The notes below the pieces were generated by a model. That model had not been told where the DNA came from and did no database searches. It saw only the letters and a list, made by a program, of their open reading frames with translations. From Herbaspirillum sp. WKF16 (GTDB lineage: Bacteria > Pseudomonadota > Gammaproteobacteria > Burkholderiales > Burkholderiaceae_D), in assembly GCF_028993615.1 (NCBI RefSeq), contig NZ_CP118632.1:2666001-2730000 (forward strand): 64,000 nt of DNA, written 5' to 3'. A program made the position numbers and the translations under genes. Below are positions 9,035-19,500 of the stretch, piece after piece; within the stretch, counting starts at the first letter, position 1; each line of letters opens with the position of its first letter.

Positions 9035-9424
9035 GGCGATCTTGTGCCTTTCCTCTGTCGATTTCCGTCGGCATCGTCGCGGCGGCGCGCCGCGATCGTC
9101 CTCCTGCATTGCACCACAATTGCGGCGCCTGCGCCTTGACGCAACGCAGGCCGCCGGCGACCCGCGGTTTGCGCGTTTTTTCCAAAATTCATGCGGTTTT
9201 TTAACGCCAACCCTTCATCCAGCTTTCGAAAAAACCGATATCTGCATCGCCGAGCCCGCCGCGCCGTTCGCGCGCCGGTTTTCGGGGATAGAATCGGCGG
9301 CGCAATAGCTGACAACACAAGAACCACCGAGAAAAGATCCTGACCAGAACCGGCGTCCCGCGCCGGCCGAGACAGGCGCAAGACCGGATACACGGTCCGC
9401 CAAACACACAATGAGGCACACATC
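9035..9424. other. Divergent intergenic region ldhA / MFS transporter
   Basis: A 390-bp gap between two divergent genes that must hold both promoters. Short AT-rich patches (TTTTTTCC near 9177, GGTTTTTTAACG near 9194) break an otherwise GC-rich stretch. I see no convincing gene, strong hairpin or recognisable operator. Confidence 0.4.
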
Positions 9425-10711
9425 ATGAGTACATCCACATCTTCGCAATCGAAGCTTTCCACCGTGCTGCGCGTGACCAGCGGCAACTTCATGGAAATGT
9501 TCGATTTCTTCCTGTTCGGCTTCTACGCCACCCACATCTCGAAGGCATTCTTCCCCGGCGACAACGAGTTCGCCTCGCTGATGCTGACCTTCATGACCTT
9601 CGGCGCCGGCTTCCTGATGCGTCCGCTGGGCGCCATCATCCTGGGCGCCTACGTCGACCGCGTGGGCCGCCGCCAGGGCCTGATCGTCACGCTGGCGCTG
9701 ATGGCGCTGGGCACCATGCTGATCGCCTTCGTCCCGGCCTACTCCTCGATCGGCGCCTTGGCCCCGATCCTGGTGCTGGTCGGCCGCCTGCTGCAGGGCT
9801 TCTCGGCCGGCGTGGAACTGGGCGGCGTGTCGGTCTACCTGGCCGAAATGGCCACGCCCGGCAACAAGGGCTTCTACGTGAGCTGGCAGTCGGGCAGCCA
9901 GCAGGTCGCCATCATCGTGGCGGCCGCCATCGGCTACGTGCTCTCGACCACCCTGACCCCGCTGGAAATCGGCGAATGGGGCTGGCGCATTCCCTTCTTC
10001 ATCGGCTGCCTGATCGTGCCGGTGCTGTTCGTGATCCGCCGCTCGCTGCAGGAAACCGAAGAGTTCATGCGCCGCAAGCACCGCCCGAGCACCGGCCAGA
10101 TCTTCCGCTCGATGCTGGAGAACTGGAAGCTGGTGATCGCCGGCATGATGCTGGTGTCGATGACCACCGTGTCGTTCTACCTGATCACCGTCTACACCCC
10201 GACCTTCGGCAAGAGCGTGTTGAAGCTGTCGACCGAGGCCAGCCTGATCGTCACGCTGTGCGTGGGCCTGTCCAACTTCATCTGGCTGCCCATCATGGGC
10301 GCCCTGTCGGACCGCATCGGCCGCCGTCCGATCCTGATCGCCTTCACCGTGCTGACCATCCTGACCGCCTACCCGGCCGTGAACTGGCTGGTGCATGACG
10401 CCAGCTTCAGCAAGATGCTCATCGTCGAGCTGTGGCTGTCCTTCCTCTACGCCAGCTACAACGGCGCGATGGTGGTGGCGCTGACCGAGGTGATGCCGGC
10501 CGACGTGCGCACCGCCGGCTTCTCGCTGGCCTACAGCCTGGCCACGGCGCTGTTCGGCGGCTTCACCCCGGCGATTGCCACCGGCCTGATCCACGCCACC
10601 GGCGACAAGGCGGCGCCCGGCATCTGGATGAGCGCGGCAGCCGTGTGCGGCCTGATCGCCACCTTCGTGCTCTACCGCAACAAGACGGCCGGCCAGGCGG
10701 TCGCGGCCTGA
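9425..10711 (+). CDS. MHS-family MFS transporter, citrate/tricarballylate:H+ symporter-like
   Basis: Inner-membrane 12-helix transporter of 428 residues. Metabolite:H+ symporter hallmarks include the N-terminal [18 protein letters not shown] helix, the loop 2-3 motif [28 protein letters not shown], and the second-half [13 protein letters not shown]. The [14 protein letters not shown] start resembles citrate (CitA/CitH) and tricarballylate (TcuC) carriers, so a tricarboxylate is the probable substrate; this is from recall, not alignment. GAGG precedes the ATG. A UUCG-loop terminator follows, so it is probably monocistronic. The next gene, icd, also handles a tricarboxylate intermediate. Confidence 0.85.
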   Translation: MSTSTSSQSKLSTVLRVTSGNFMEMFDFFLFGFYATHISKAFFPGDNEFASLMLTFMTFGAGFLMRPLGAIILGAYVDRVGRRQGLIVTLALMALGTMLIAFVPAYSSIGALAPILVLVGRLLQGFSAGVELGGVSVYLAEMATPGNKGFYVSWQSGSQQVAIIVAAAIGYVLSTTLTPLEIGEWGWRIPFFIGCLIVPVLFVIRRSLQETEEFMRRKHRPSTGQIFRSMLENWKLVIAGMMLVSMTTVSFYLITVYTPTFGKSVLKLSTEASLIVTLCVGLSNFIWLPIMGALSDRIGRRPILIAFTVLTILTAYPAVNWLVHDASFSKMLIVELWLSFLYASYNGAMVVALTEVMPADVRTAGFSLAYSLATALFGGFTPAIATGLIHATGDKAAPGIWMSAAAVCGLIATFVLYRNKTAGQAVAA

Positions 10712-10746
10712 TCCGGCGCGGCCAGTCTGCTGAAGCTATTGAAACG

Positions 10747-10771
10747 GGCCGCTTTCGAGCGGCCTTTTTTT
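10747..10771 (+). terminator. Rho-independent terminator with UUCG tetraloop
   Basis: Stem GGCCGCT (10747-10753) pairs with AGCGGCC (10758-10764) around a stable TTCG loop and is followed by seven T residues (10765-10771). It ends the transporter transcript. Confidence 0.9.
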
Positions 10772-10801
10772 CGTCCCGTTTTCCTCCGCCCGCGGGCTTT
10801 C

Positions 10802-10818
10802 GTTGCATGACATGCAAC
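10802..10818. promoter_or_regulatory. Perfect inverted repeat GTTGCAT-GAC-ATGCAAC
   Basis: A 7-bp inverted repeat with a 3-base centre, about 270 bp before icd. It is too short and lacks a T-run to be a terminator, so it is better read as a possible protein-binding site. The arms contain GTTGC/GCAAC, the same pentamers, in the opposite order, as in the palindromes at 47420-47460. Confidence 0.35.
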
Positions 10819-10846
10819 ATCGGTATCAAGTCGCATGCAAAAAATT

Positions 10847-10872
10847 CTTCAAGTCTTATATAAGAGTTGAAG
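10847..10872. promoter_or_regulatory. Nested palindrome CTTCAA-[TCTTATATAAGA]-TTGAAG upstream of icd
   Basis: A perfect 12-bp palindrome TCTTATATAAGA (10854-10865) lies inside a 6-bp inverted repeat CTTCAA (10847-10852) / TTGAAG (10867-10872). It stands 215 bp before the icd start in an AT-rich patch of GC-rich DNA, where a dimeric regulator could cover the promoter. I suspect a GntR-type regulator of TCA-cycle genes, but the sequence alone does not name it. Confidence 0.5.
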
Positions 10873-11086
10873 CATTTCCCCGCGCTTAGGAGTAAACTAC
10901 CGCTGTTTTTTGCCGCGGCGTCCGACGGGACGACCTCAGGAGGCCGCCCGGGGAGACGAATTTCCTTCCGGAAAGCAGCCAGGGACATGCGGATGCCTCA
11001 GCCAAAAGCACACGAGACATCCACCGGCGGCAGCGGACGGATCACGCACCACAGCACACCAACACACCAACAGCAAGGACATCATC

Positions 11087-13315
11087 GTGACTACTGGCAA
11101 CCCGACCATCATCTATACGCTGACTGACGAGGCACCTTACCTGGCGACGCATTCGCTGCTGCCCATCGTCAAGAAGTTCACCGCGCAAGCCGGCATCGAC
11201 GTCGTCGAAAGCGATATCTCCGTGGCCGCGCGTATCCTGGCTGAATTCTCCGAGTTCCTGACCGATGAACAGAAAGTCCCCGACACCCTGGCCGAGCTGG
11301 GCGCGCTGACCCAGAAGCCGGAAGCCAACATCATCAAGCTGCCCAACATCAGCGCCTCGGTGCTGCAGCTGCAAGCGGCCATCCGCGAACTGCAGGCACG
11401 CGGCTACAAGCTGCCGGACTATCCGGAAAGCCCGGCCAACGACGAGGAAAAGGCCATCCAGAAGCGCTACGCCAAGGTCTCCGGCAGCGCCGTGAACCCG
11501 GTCCTGCGCGAAGGCAACTCCGACCGCCGCGCGCCCAACGCCGTCAAGAACTACGCCCGCAAGCACCCGCACTCGATGTCCAAGTGGAGCATGGCTTCGC
11601 GCACCCACGTGGCGCACATGCACGGCGGCGACTTCTACGCCGGCGAAAAGAGCCTGACCATCGAGAAGGCCGTGGACGTCAAGATGGACCTGGTCACCAA
11701 GTCCGGCGAGACCATCGTGCTGAAGCCCAAGGTCTCGTTGCAGGCCGGCGAAATCATCGACAGCATGTTCATGAGCAAGAAGGCGCTGTGCGCCTACTAC
11801 GAAGAGCAGATGCAGGACGCCTTCGACACCAACCTGCTGCTGTCGGTGCACGTCAAGGCGACCATGATGAAGGTCTCGCACCCGATCGTGTTCGGTCACG
11901 CCGTGCGCACCTACTACAAGGACACCTTCGCCAAGCACGCCGCCCTGTTCGCCGAGATCGGCGTGAACCCGAACAACGGCATGTCCGGCGTGTACGAGAA
12001 GATCAACACCCTGCCGGAAGCCAAGAAGGCTGAAGTGCTGGCCGACCTGAAGGCCGACGAAGCCAAGCGCCCGCGCCTGGCCATGGTCGACTCCGCCAAG
12101 GGCATCACCAACCTGCACGCGCCCAACGACGTGATCGTCGACGCCTCCATGCCGGCCATGATCCGTGCCGGCGGCAAGATGTGGAACGCCGACAACAAGA
12201 CCGAAGACACCAAGGCCCTGCTGCCGGAATCGACCTTCGCCCGCATCTACCAGGAAATCATCAACTTCTGCAAGACCAACGGCGCCTTCGACCCGGTCAC
12301 CATGGGCACCGTGCCCAACGTCGGCCTGATGGCCCAGAAGGCCGAGGAATACGGTTCGCACGACAAGACCTTCGAAATCGCCCAGGCCGGTGTGGCGCGC
12401 ATCGTCACCCTGGACGGCGAGGTCCTGCTGGAGCAGAACGTGGAAGAAGGCGATATCTGGCGCATGTGCCAGGTCAAGGATCCGGCGGTGCGCGACTGGG
12501 TCAAGCTGGCGGTCACCCGCGCGCGCCTGTCGGGCATGCCGGCGGTGTTCTGGCTGGACCCGTACCGTCCGCACGAAGCCGAGCTGATCAAGAAGGTCCG
12601 CACCTACCTGAAGGATCACGACACCAACGGCGTCGACATCCAGATCATGTCGCAGGTGCGCGCCATGCGCTACACCCTGGAACGCGTGATCCGCGGCCTG
12701 GACACGATCTCGGTGACCGGCAACATCCTGCGCGACTACCTGACCGACCTGTTCCCGATCATGGAACTGGGCACCTCGGCCAAGATGCTGTCGATCGTCC
12801 CGCTGATGGCCGGCGGCGGCATGTTCGAGACCGGCGCCGGCGGTTCGGCGCCCAAGCACGTGCAGCAGCTGGTTGGCGAAAACCACCTGCGCTGGGACTC
12901 GCTGGGTGAATTCCTGGCGCTGGCCGTGTCGATCGAAGACGTCGGCATCAAGACCGGCAACGCAAAGGCCAAGCTGCTGGCCAAGACGCTGGACGCCGCC
13001 ACCGGCAAGCTGCTGGACAACAACAAGTCGCCTTCGGCCAAGACCGGCGAGCTCGACAACCGCGGCAGCCACTTCTACCTGGCCCTGTACTGGGCGCAGG
13101 AACTGGCCGCGCAGAAGGACGACGCCGACCTGGCCAAGCACTTCGCGCCGCTGGCCAAGGCCCTGGCCGAGAACGAGCAGAAGATCGTCGGCGAGCTGAA
13201 CGCGGTGCAAGGCAAGCAGGTCGACATCGGCGGCTACTACATGCCGGACCGCGCCAAGACCTTCGCCGTCATGCGCCCCAGCGAAACGCTGAACAAGGCG
13301 CTGGACGCAGTCTGA
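11087..13315 (+). CDS. icd: Isocitrate dehydrogenase, NADP-dependent, monomeric type
   Basis: Oxidative decarboxylation of isocitrate to 2-oxoglutarate with NADP in the TCA cycle. The 742-residue product is the size of the monomeric IDH family and starts with its typical [20 protein letters not shown]. Other family segments are NLPEAKK-like [29 protein letters not shown], and the [16 protein letters not shown] tail region. The start is a GTG at 11087 with AAGGA upstream; earlier in-frame codons add an implausible Pro/Arg-rich leader. It has its own long leader with two palindromes and its own terminator. Confidence 0.97.
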   Translation: MTTGNPTIIYTLTDEAPYLATHSLLPIVKKFTAQAGIDVVESDISVAARILAEFSEFLTDEQKVPDTLAELGALTQKPEANIIKLPNISASVLQLQAAIRELQARGYKLPDYPESPANDEEKAIQKRYAKVSGSAVNPVLREGNSDRRAPNAVKNYARKHPHSMSKWSMASRTHVAHMHGGDFYAGEKSLTIEKAVDVKMDLVTKSGETIVLKPKVSLQAGEIIDSMFMSKKALCAYYEEQMQDAFDTNLLLSVHVKATMMKVSHPIVFGHAVRTYYKDTFAKHAALFAEIGVNPNNGMSGVYEKINTLPEAKKAEVLADLKADEAKRPRLAMVDSAKGITNLHAPNDVIVDASMPAMIRAGGKMWNADNKTEDTKALLPESTFARIYQEIINFCKTNGAFDPVTMGTVPNVGLMAQKAEEYGSHDKTFEIAQAGVARIVTLDGEVLLEQNVEEGDIWRMCQVKDPAVRDWVKLAVTRARLSGMPAVFWLDPYRPHEAELIKKVRTYLKDHDTNGVDIQIMSQVRAMRYTLERVIRGLDTISVTGNILRDYLTDLFPIMELGTSAKMLSIVPLMAGGGMFETGAGGSAPKHVQQLVGENHLRWDSLGEFLALAVSIEDVGIKTGNAKAKLLAKTLDAATGKLLDNNKSPSAKTGELDNRGSHFYLALYWAQELAAQKDDADLAKHFAPLAKALAENEQKIVGELNAVQGKQVDIGGYYMPDRAKTFAVMRPSETLNKALDAV

Positions 13316-13363
13316 TCCATCTGGATGCGCGCCGGGTTGCGGCGCGTTGCCTGGCAAAGGGAG

Positions 13364-13394
13364 AAAGCCGCGAACGCAAGTCCGCGGCTTTTTT
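13364..13394 (+). terminator. Terminator after icd
   Basis: Stem AAAGCCGCG (13364-13372) pairs with CGCGGCTTT (13383-13391), followed by more T residues. The A-run on the left arm means it could work on both strands. Confidence 0.88.
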
Positions 13395-13423
13395 CTTGCC
13401 TGCTTGGTTTGTGGAGAGATGCG

Positions 13424-15112
13424 GTGGACGGCGCTGGGTTCCTGCTTTCGCAGGAACGACACAGAAGGAGGAACTTGATCTCTCGGTTGTACGAGTCCCT
13501 CACCTTCCTGTCGTCCCGGCGCAGGCCGGGATCCAGTGGCGTTTGTCATGCATCGATGACCGCTGAACGACGCTGGGTCCTGACCTTCGTCAGGACGACA
13601 GGGAAAGGATGGCATCAGCCTTCATCCGCTCAAGTGACCAACTGCTTGTCGTTCCTGCGACAGCAGGAACCCAGTGTCGTCCAACGGCCGGCGATGCGCA
13701 GCAAACGTCGCTGGATCCCCGCTTTCGCGGGGACGACAATGAGGAGATAGCCAATCCCTCTCCCTGTTCTAGCCCCTCTTGCCTGTCGTCCCGGCGCAGG
13801 CCGGGATCCAGTGGCGTTTGTCATGCATCGATGACCGCTGAACGACGCTGGGTCCTGACCTTCGTCAGGACGACAGGGAAAGGATGGCATCAGCCTTCAT
13901 CCGCTCAAGTGACCAACTACTTGTCGCACCTGCGAAAGCAGCAACCCAGCGTCGTCCAACGGCCGGCGATGTGCAGCAAACGTCGCTGGATCCCCGCTTT
14001 CGCGGGGACGACAATGAGGAGATAGCCAATCCCTCTCCCTGTTCTAGCCCCTCTTGCCTGTCGTCCCGGCGCAGGCCGGGATCCAGTGACGTTTGTCATG
14101 CATCGATGACCGCTGAACGACGCTGGGTCCTGACCTTCGTCAGGACGACAGGGAAAGGATGGCATCAGCCTTCATCCGCTCAAGTGACCAACTACTTGTC
14201 GTTCCTGCGAAAGCAGCAACCCAGCGTCGTCCAACGGCCGGCGATGCGCAACCAACGTCGCTGGGTCCCCGCTTTCGCGGGGACGACAATGAGGAGATAG
14301 CCAATCCCTCTCCCTGTTCTAGCCCCTCTTGCCTGTCGTCCCGGCGCAGGCCGGGATCCAGTGGCGTTTGTCATGCATCGATGACCGCTGAACGACGCTG
14401 GGCCCTGACCTTCGTCAGGACGACAGGGAAAGGATGGCATCAGCCTTCATCCGCTCAAGTGACCAACTACTTGTCGCACCTGCGAAAGCAGGAACCCAGC
14501 GTCGTCCAACGGCCGGCGATGTGCAGCAAACGTCGCTGGATCCCCGCTTTCGCGGGGACGACAATGAGGAGATAGCCAATCCCTCTCCCTGTTCTAGCCC
14601 CTCTTGCCTGTCGTCCCGGCGCAGGCCGGGATCCAGTGACGTTTGTCATGCATCGATGACCGCTGAACGACGCTGGGTCCTGGCCTTCGTCAGGACGACA
14701 GGGAAAGGATGGCATCAGCCTTCATCCGCTCAAGTGACCAACTGCTTGTCGTTCCTGCGACAGCAGGAACCCAGTGTCGTCCAACGGCCGGCGATGCGCA
14801 GCAAACGTCGCTGGATCCCCGCTTTCGCGGGGACGACAATGAGGAGATAGCCAATCCCTCTCCCTGTTCTAGCCCCTCTTGCCTGTCGTCCCGGCGCAGG
14901 CCGGGATCCAGTGACGTTTGTCATGCATCGATGACCGCTGAACGACGCTGGGTCCTGACCTTCGTCAGGACGACAGGGAAAGGATGGCATCAGCCTTCAT
15001 CCGCTCAAGTGACCAACTGCTTGTCGTTCCTGCGACAGCAGGAACCCAGTGTCGTCCAACGGCCGGCGATGCGCAGCAAACGTCGCTGGATCCCCGCTTT
15101 CGCGGGGACGAC
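13424..15112. repeat. REP-like element followed by a 275-bp tandem array (about 5.8 units)
   Basis: A single palindrome (about 13430-13459) precedes an array whose units begin at 13507, 13782, 14057, 14332, 14607 and 14882, exactly 275 bp apart; the last stops at 15112, short of full length. Each unit holds four stem-loops: GGCGCAGGCC in a CCCGG..CCGGG arm set, TCCTGACCTTCGTCAGGA, GTTCCTGCGACAGCAGGAAC, and TCCCCGCTTTCGCGGGGA. All share GTCGT and CTGGRTCC-type flanks. Units differ at scattered bases (GTGGCG/GTGACG; GACAGCAGG/GAAAGCAGC). 275 is not a multiple of three, so the ~138-codon frames inside are chance readings. 15113-15352 has no further repeat. Confidence 0.95.
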
Positions 15113-15352
15113 GGGGAGCGGGATAACTCGAACGCATGAAGATCCACGATACTGCCTCCACGATGCTCATTCCATACTTTTAAAATCTGCTGCTAGCGCG
15201 TTCCAGATATTTTACATAGCCAAACCACGCTCCTATAATCCGCTGCATCAATAACAACAACCAGCAGCAGGATTCCTGCCTGCGGAGGGAGACAGCAGCA
15301 CCATCCTGCCGCGCGCACCTGCACGACCACAGCACCAGGCGGACTCAGGATC

Positions 15353-16477
15353 ATGGCGGCACAGGAACAGACCCAGCAACACGGCGCCGGCGCGCGCAAG
15401 AACGCATCGCCCATTCACGGCAAGCTGGCGCGCCGGCTTGAGAACGCGGCCTCCTTCGCGCCCGGCATCGCCGCGCTGATCTTTACCCTGGTGGCACTGA
15501 CCGTCCCCATGCTCCACGCCCGCGCCGCCGACGACGCCGCCCCCGCGCGCCAGACCATCCAGCTCGGCGCGCAGCAGCCCTACTCCTTCGCCGTCTACGC
15601 CAACAACGATCTCTCGCAGCCGCTCCAGGTGTCGCGCGCGGTGGTGTTGGTGCATGGCGTCAAGCGCAACGCCGATGACTATTTCGGCGTCGGCCAGCAC
15701 CTGCTCAAGCAGGCCAGGCTGCCGGCCTCGGGCACGCTGCTGCTGGCGCCCAACTTCATGGTGCAGGCCGATGAAGGCGCGAGCTCCGCCATGCCGCTGT
15801 GGGGCGGCGGCACGTGGATGCAGGGCGAGGCGTCGGAACGCGGCGTCGAGGGCCTGAGCTCGTTCCAGGCATTGGAAGACATCGTGCACTGGCTGTCCGA
15901 CCGCAAGCGCTTCCCGCAATTGAAGGAGATCGTGATGATGGGCCACTCGGCCGGCGCCCAGCTGATGCAGCGCTTCGCCGTGATGAACGACCTGGACGCG
16001 CCGCTGCAACAAGCCGGCATCGCCATCCGCTACATCATCTCCAGCCCGTCGTCCTATGTCTATTTCGAGGCGCATCGCCCGGACGGCGACGGCTTCGACC
16101 TGCCCAAGTCCATCATGTGCCCGGGCTACAACAACTACCGCTACGGCATCGACAATCCGCCCGAGTACCTGGCGCGCCAGCACCTCTCCGGCCAGCAGCT
16201 GTTCGCCCGCTATGCCGCCCGCAACATCACCTACATGGTCGGCGCGCGCGACAACAACGGCAACCACCGCTACCTGGACAAGGCCTGCGGCGCGGCCATG
16301 CAGGGCAGCAACCGGGTCGAGCGCCAGCTCAATTTCGTGCGCTATGAAGCGTTCCTGTCGGCGCAATGGAAAGTCGCCGTGAACCATCCGGAATTCCAGG
16401 TGCCGGGCGCGGCGCACGAGGCCGACAAGCTGTTCCGTTCGGAAGAGACGGCCCTGAAGCTGTTCCCGCAGCGCTGA
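15353..16477 (+). CDS. Exported alpha/beta-hydrolase-fold protein
   Basis: A 374-residue serine hydrolase candidate. A long charged N-terminal stretch leads into a hydrophobic segment (about residues 36-58, GIAALIFTLVALTVPMLHARA), so it is either secreted with an unusual signal peptide or membrane-anchored, with the catalytic part outside. Visible motifs are VVLVHGVKRNADDY (strand plus oxyanion-type HG) and the nucleophile elbow MMGHSAGAQLM. A Ser-Asp-His triad is likely, but its acid and His are not assigned. It resembles uncharacterised hydrolases rather than a named enzyme. It opens the two-partner-secretion locus: the TpsB gene follows 116 bp downstream after a GC hairpin without a T-run. 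Confidence 0.75.
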   Translation: MAAQEQTQQHGAGARKNASPIHGKLARRLENAASFAPGIAALIFTLVALTVPMLHARAADDAAPARQTIQLGAQQPYSFAVYANNDLSQPLQVSRAVVLVHGVKRNADDYFGVGQHLLKQARLPASGTLLLAPNFMVQADEGASSAMPLWGGGTWMQGEASERGVEGLSSFQALEDIVHWLSDRKRFPQLKEIVMMGHSAGAQLMQRFAVMNDLDAPLQQAGIAIRYIISSPSSYVYFEAHRPDGDGFDLPKSIMCPGYNNYRYGIDNPPEYLARQHLSGQQLFARYAARNITYMVGARDNNGNHRYLDKACGAAMQGSNRVERQLNFVRYEAFLSAQWKVAVNHPEFQVPGAAHEADKLFRSEETALKLFPQR

Positions 16478-16593
16478 GCGATGCGGCATTGAAGTGAAGC
16501 GGCACGCGCGCCGGAGGGCGCGCGCGAGGAGGAGCCGGCCCAGCACAACAACAACCAGGCCGGTTGCGACATAACTAAAACAATCGAGACACC

Positions 16594-19500
16594 ATGAAGA
16601 AGCTCCGATTTTCCGGGGCCGCGCGGCATACGCTGGCGCGGCGCATATTCACGCTGATGGCGGCCGCGCCCGTCTTGCCGCTGCTGCCGGCGGACGCCCT
16701 GGCGCAGAGCGCCCAGCCCTCCGCCGGCAGCATCTTCGAAAGCAACCGCGGCGCGCTCTCTCCCGCCGAACGCACGCCCGCGCAGCAGCAACCGCGCGTG
16801 CGCATCGAGAAGGAAAGCGAACCCGGCGACGACAGCCAGCCCCCGGCCGGCGGCGACCTGCGCGTGCATGTCGCCGGCTTCAAGCTGTCGGGCAACGCCT
16901 CGCTGCCCGAGGCGCGCCTGCAGGCCGAGCTGGCATCGCTGGTCGGCCAGGAACTCGACTTGCGCGGCCTGCGCGAAGCGGCCGCCCGCATTACCGCGCT
17001 GTACCGCGCCGAAGGCTACCCGGTGGCGCGCGCCTACCTGCCGGCGCAAGAGATCGCCGGCGGCGTGGTCGCCATCGGCGTGCGCGAGGGCGTGATCGGC
17101 GCGGTCAGCGCCGAGACCGATCCGCATACCCGCCTGGGCAAGGATACGCTGCAGCACTTCATCGACGCCCTGCATCCCGGCGACGTGATCCGCGAGGCCG
17201 ACCTGGAACGCGTGCTGCTGCGCCTGTCGGACATCGCCGGCGTCACGGTGCGCGCGGTGCTGCGTCCCTCCTCCACCCCGGGCGCGGCCGACATCGTGCT
17301 CAAGCTCTCCGAGATGACGGCCTGGACCGCGCGCGCCTCCTTCGACAACTATGGCAACTACTACAACGGCGCCAACCGCCTGTCGGCCAACCTGTCGCTC
17401 AACGACACCCTGGGCCTGGGCGAAAGCTTCACGCTCAACACCCAGGACTCGTTCGAAGGCCTGCGCATCGCCGGCCTGGGCTACTCGATGCCCATCGGCG
17501 CCACCGGCGTTTCCATCGGCGCCAACTTCGCCGAGCTGCAATATGAAGTCGGCAAGAACCTGAAGACGGCGCAGGCCAGCGGTTCGGCCAAGGTCTCGAC
17601 CTTCTTCGCCAACAGCTCGCTCCTGCGCAGCCGCAACGCCAACATCAACCTCGGGCTGGCGTCCGAGTACCGCCATTTCCAGGACATCACCTCGGCCACC
17701 GTGGTCAACAAGTCGTCCAACTTCAACAGCGCCACGCTCTCCGGCGACTGGCGCGACGGCCTGCTGGGCGGCGGCAGCAGCCTGTGGAGCATCCGCGCCG
17801 GGCGCGGTTCGCTGGACAAGGAAACGCCCAACGACGCCGCGCTCGACCGCATCACCGCCAAGGCCGCCGGCAACTACAAGAAGGTCAATGTCGGCTTCTC
17901 GCGCCTGCAACAGCTGGGCGGCGGTTATGCGCTGCTCGGCTCGATATCGGCGCAATGGGCCGACAAGAACCTGGACGCCTCTGAAAAAATGAGCCTGGGC
18001 GGCCCCAATGGCGTACGCGCCTATCCGGTGGGCGAAGCCGCCGGCGACGAAGGCGTGCTGGCGCGGCTGGAACTGCGCAAGCGCCTGGGCATGATCGGCG
18101 GCGCCGTGGCCGAGGGCGTGCTGTTCGGCGACGCCGGTCGCGTCACCGTCAACAAGACGCCATGGGACAGCAGCGTCAACCGCCTTTCGCGTTCCGGCTA
18201 CGGCGTGGGCCTGAACCTGTACCACAAGGACATCGTGATGAACGCCGCCTTCGCGATCTCGCCCGGCGTCGATCCGACCACCGAGCAGCGCAACGCGCGC
18301 CGGGTGTGGGTCTCGGTCTCCGGTTCGCCCAAGGCCTTCGCGGGACTGGCCAGCGATCTCGGCGGCAAGGGCGAGGATTTCGAGGAACCCGAAACCGCCT
18401 TCGTGCTGTACGGTTCGCTGGGCCTGGTGCCGGAATACGTCAGCCGCTACGGCGCCACGCCGCAGGCCGCCGCCAACCAGAGCCAGCTGGCCACGCCCAA
18501 CGGACGCAACATGAACAGCTTCTGGCGCGTGCGCGACAACGTCTCCTATGTCGGCGCCCACAGCGGCGTGCAGCTCTATGAGCAATGGAAATTCCTGTGG
18601 CAGCTGGAGCTTGGCCTGACGCTGAACTACACCAACCGCAGCGACCCGTCGGTGCCCGACTGGACGCATGCGCAGGACCTGCGCAACACCGGCGTGGCGC
18701 TGAACAATCCCTCCTGGGGCACGCTGATGTACGGCAACTGGGATACCCCCATGAAGGAGAGCATGACCTCGCTCGATCCCTTCCAGGGCCGCACCAGCGC
18801 CGCGCACTACAACCTGATCGGCTCGCCCGGCTTCGTCACCAGCATCACCAAGAACTCCGGTCCGGTGGGCACGGCCAACAGCTCCAATAACGATGACGCC
18901 GCCTTCAACCGCCGCCAGGCCGGCATGTTCGCCTACTGGACGCCCAAGTGGAACGGCCTGCAGGCCAAGATCGCCCTTTCCGACAACAGCATGAAGGCGG
19001 CCGACGACGTCTCCACCGGCTACATGTACAGCGGCAGCCTGACCTGGGAATACGGCGGCCTGACCGCGGTGGTGTCGGCCGAGCAGCACATCAACTACTT
19101 CGGCATCGCCAGCCTGGGCCGCAATGCGCGCGGCGTGGGCAGCAACACCGCGGTGACCGCCGGCACCTCGTCGTCGGACTTCAGCTTGCGCTACGGCCTG
19201 GCGTACGACTTCGGCGCCACCAAGGTCTCGCTGATCGCCGACGACCTGTCCTACTCGGAATACGGCGTCGTCAATACCAGCACCACCTCCACCGACATGC
19301 AGAACTATCGCCGCCGCGCCTACATGCTGGGGCTGTCGCACAAGATCCGCGACTGGACGCTCCTGGCCAGCGCCGGCCGCGCCCTGCCCGGCGAGTGCAG
19401 CATGATCTCGGGCAACGGCGTGAAATGCTCCACCGAGGGCATGGGCGCCAGCCAGCAGGCCTACGGCTTCTCCTACGCCTGGAGCAAGCAGCTGCGCCTG

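Noticed and set aside
13507..15112. CRISPR array
   Set aside because: Units are 275 bp with near-identical content throughout, with no short repeat/unique spacer alternation and no cas genes.
13609..15254. Series of ~138-codon frames within the 275-bp array
   Set aside because: Same frame recurs only because the repeat unit recurs; the unit is not a multiple of three and the content is REP palindromes, so these are not genes.
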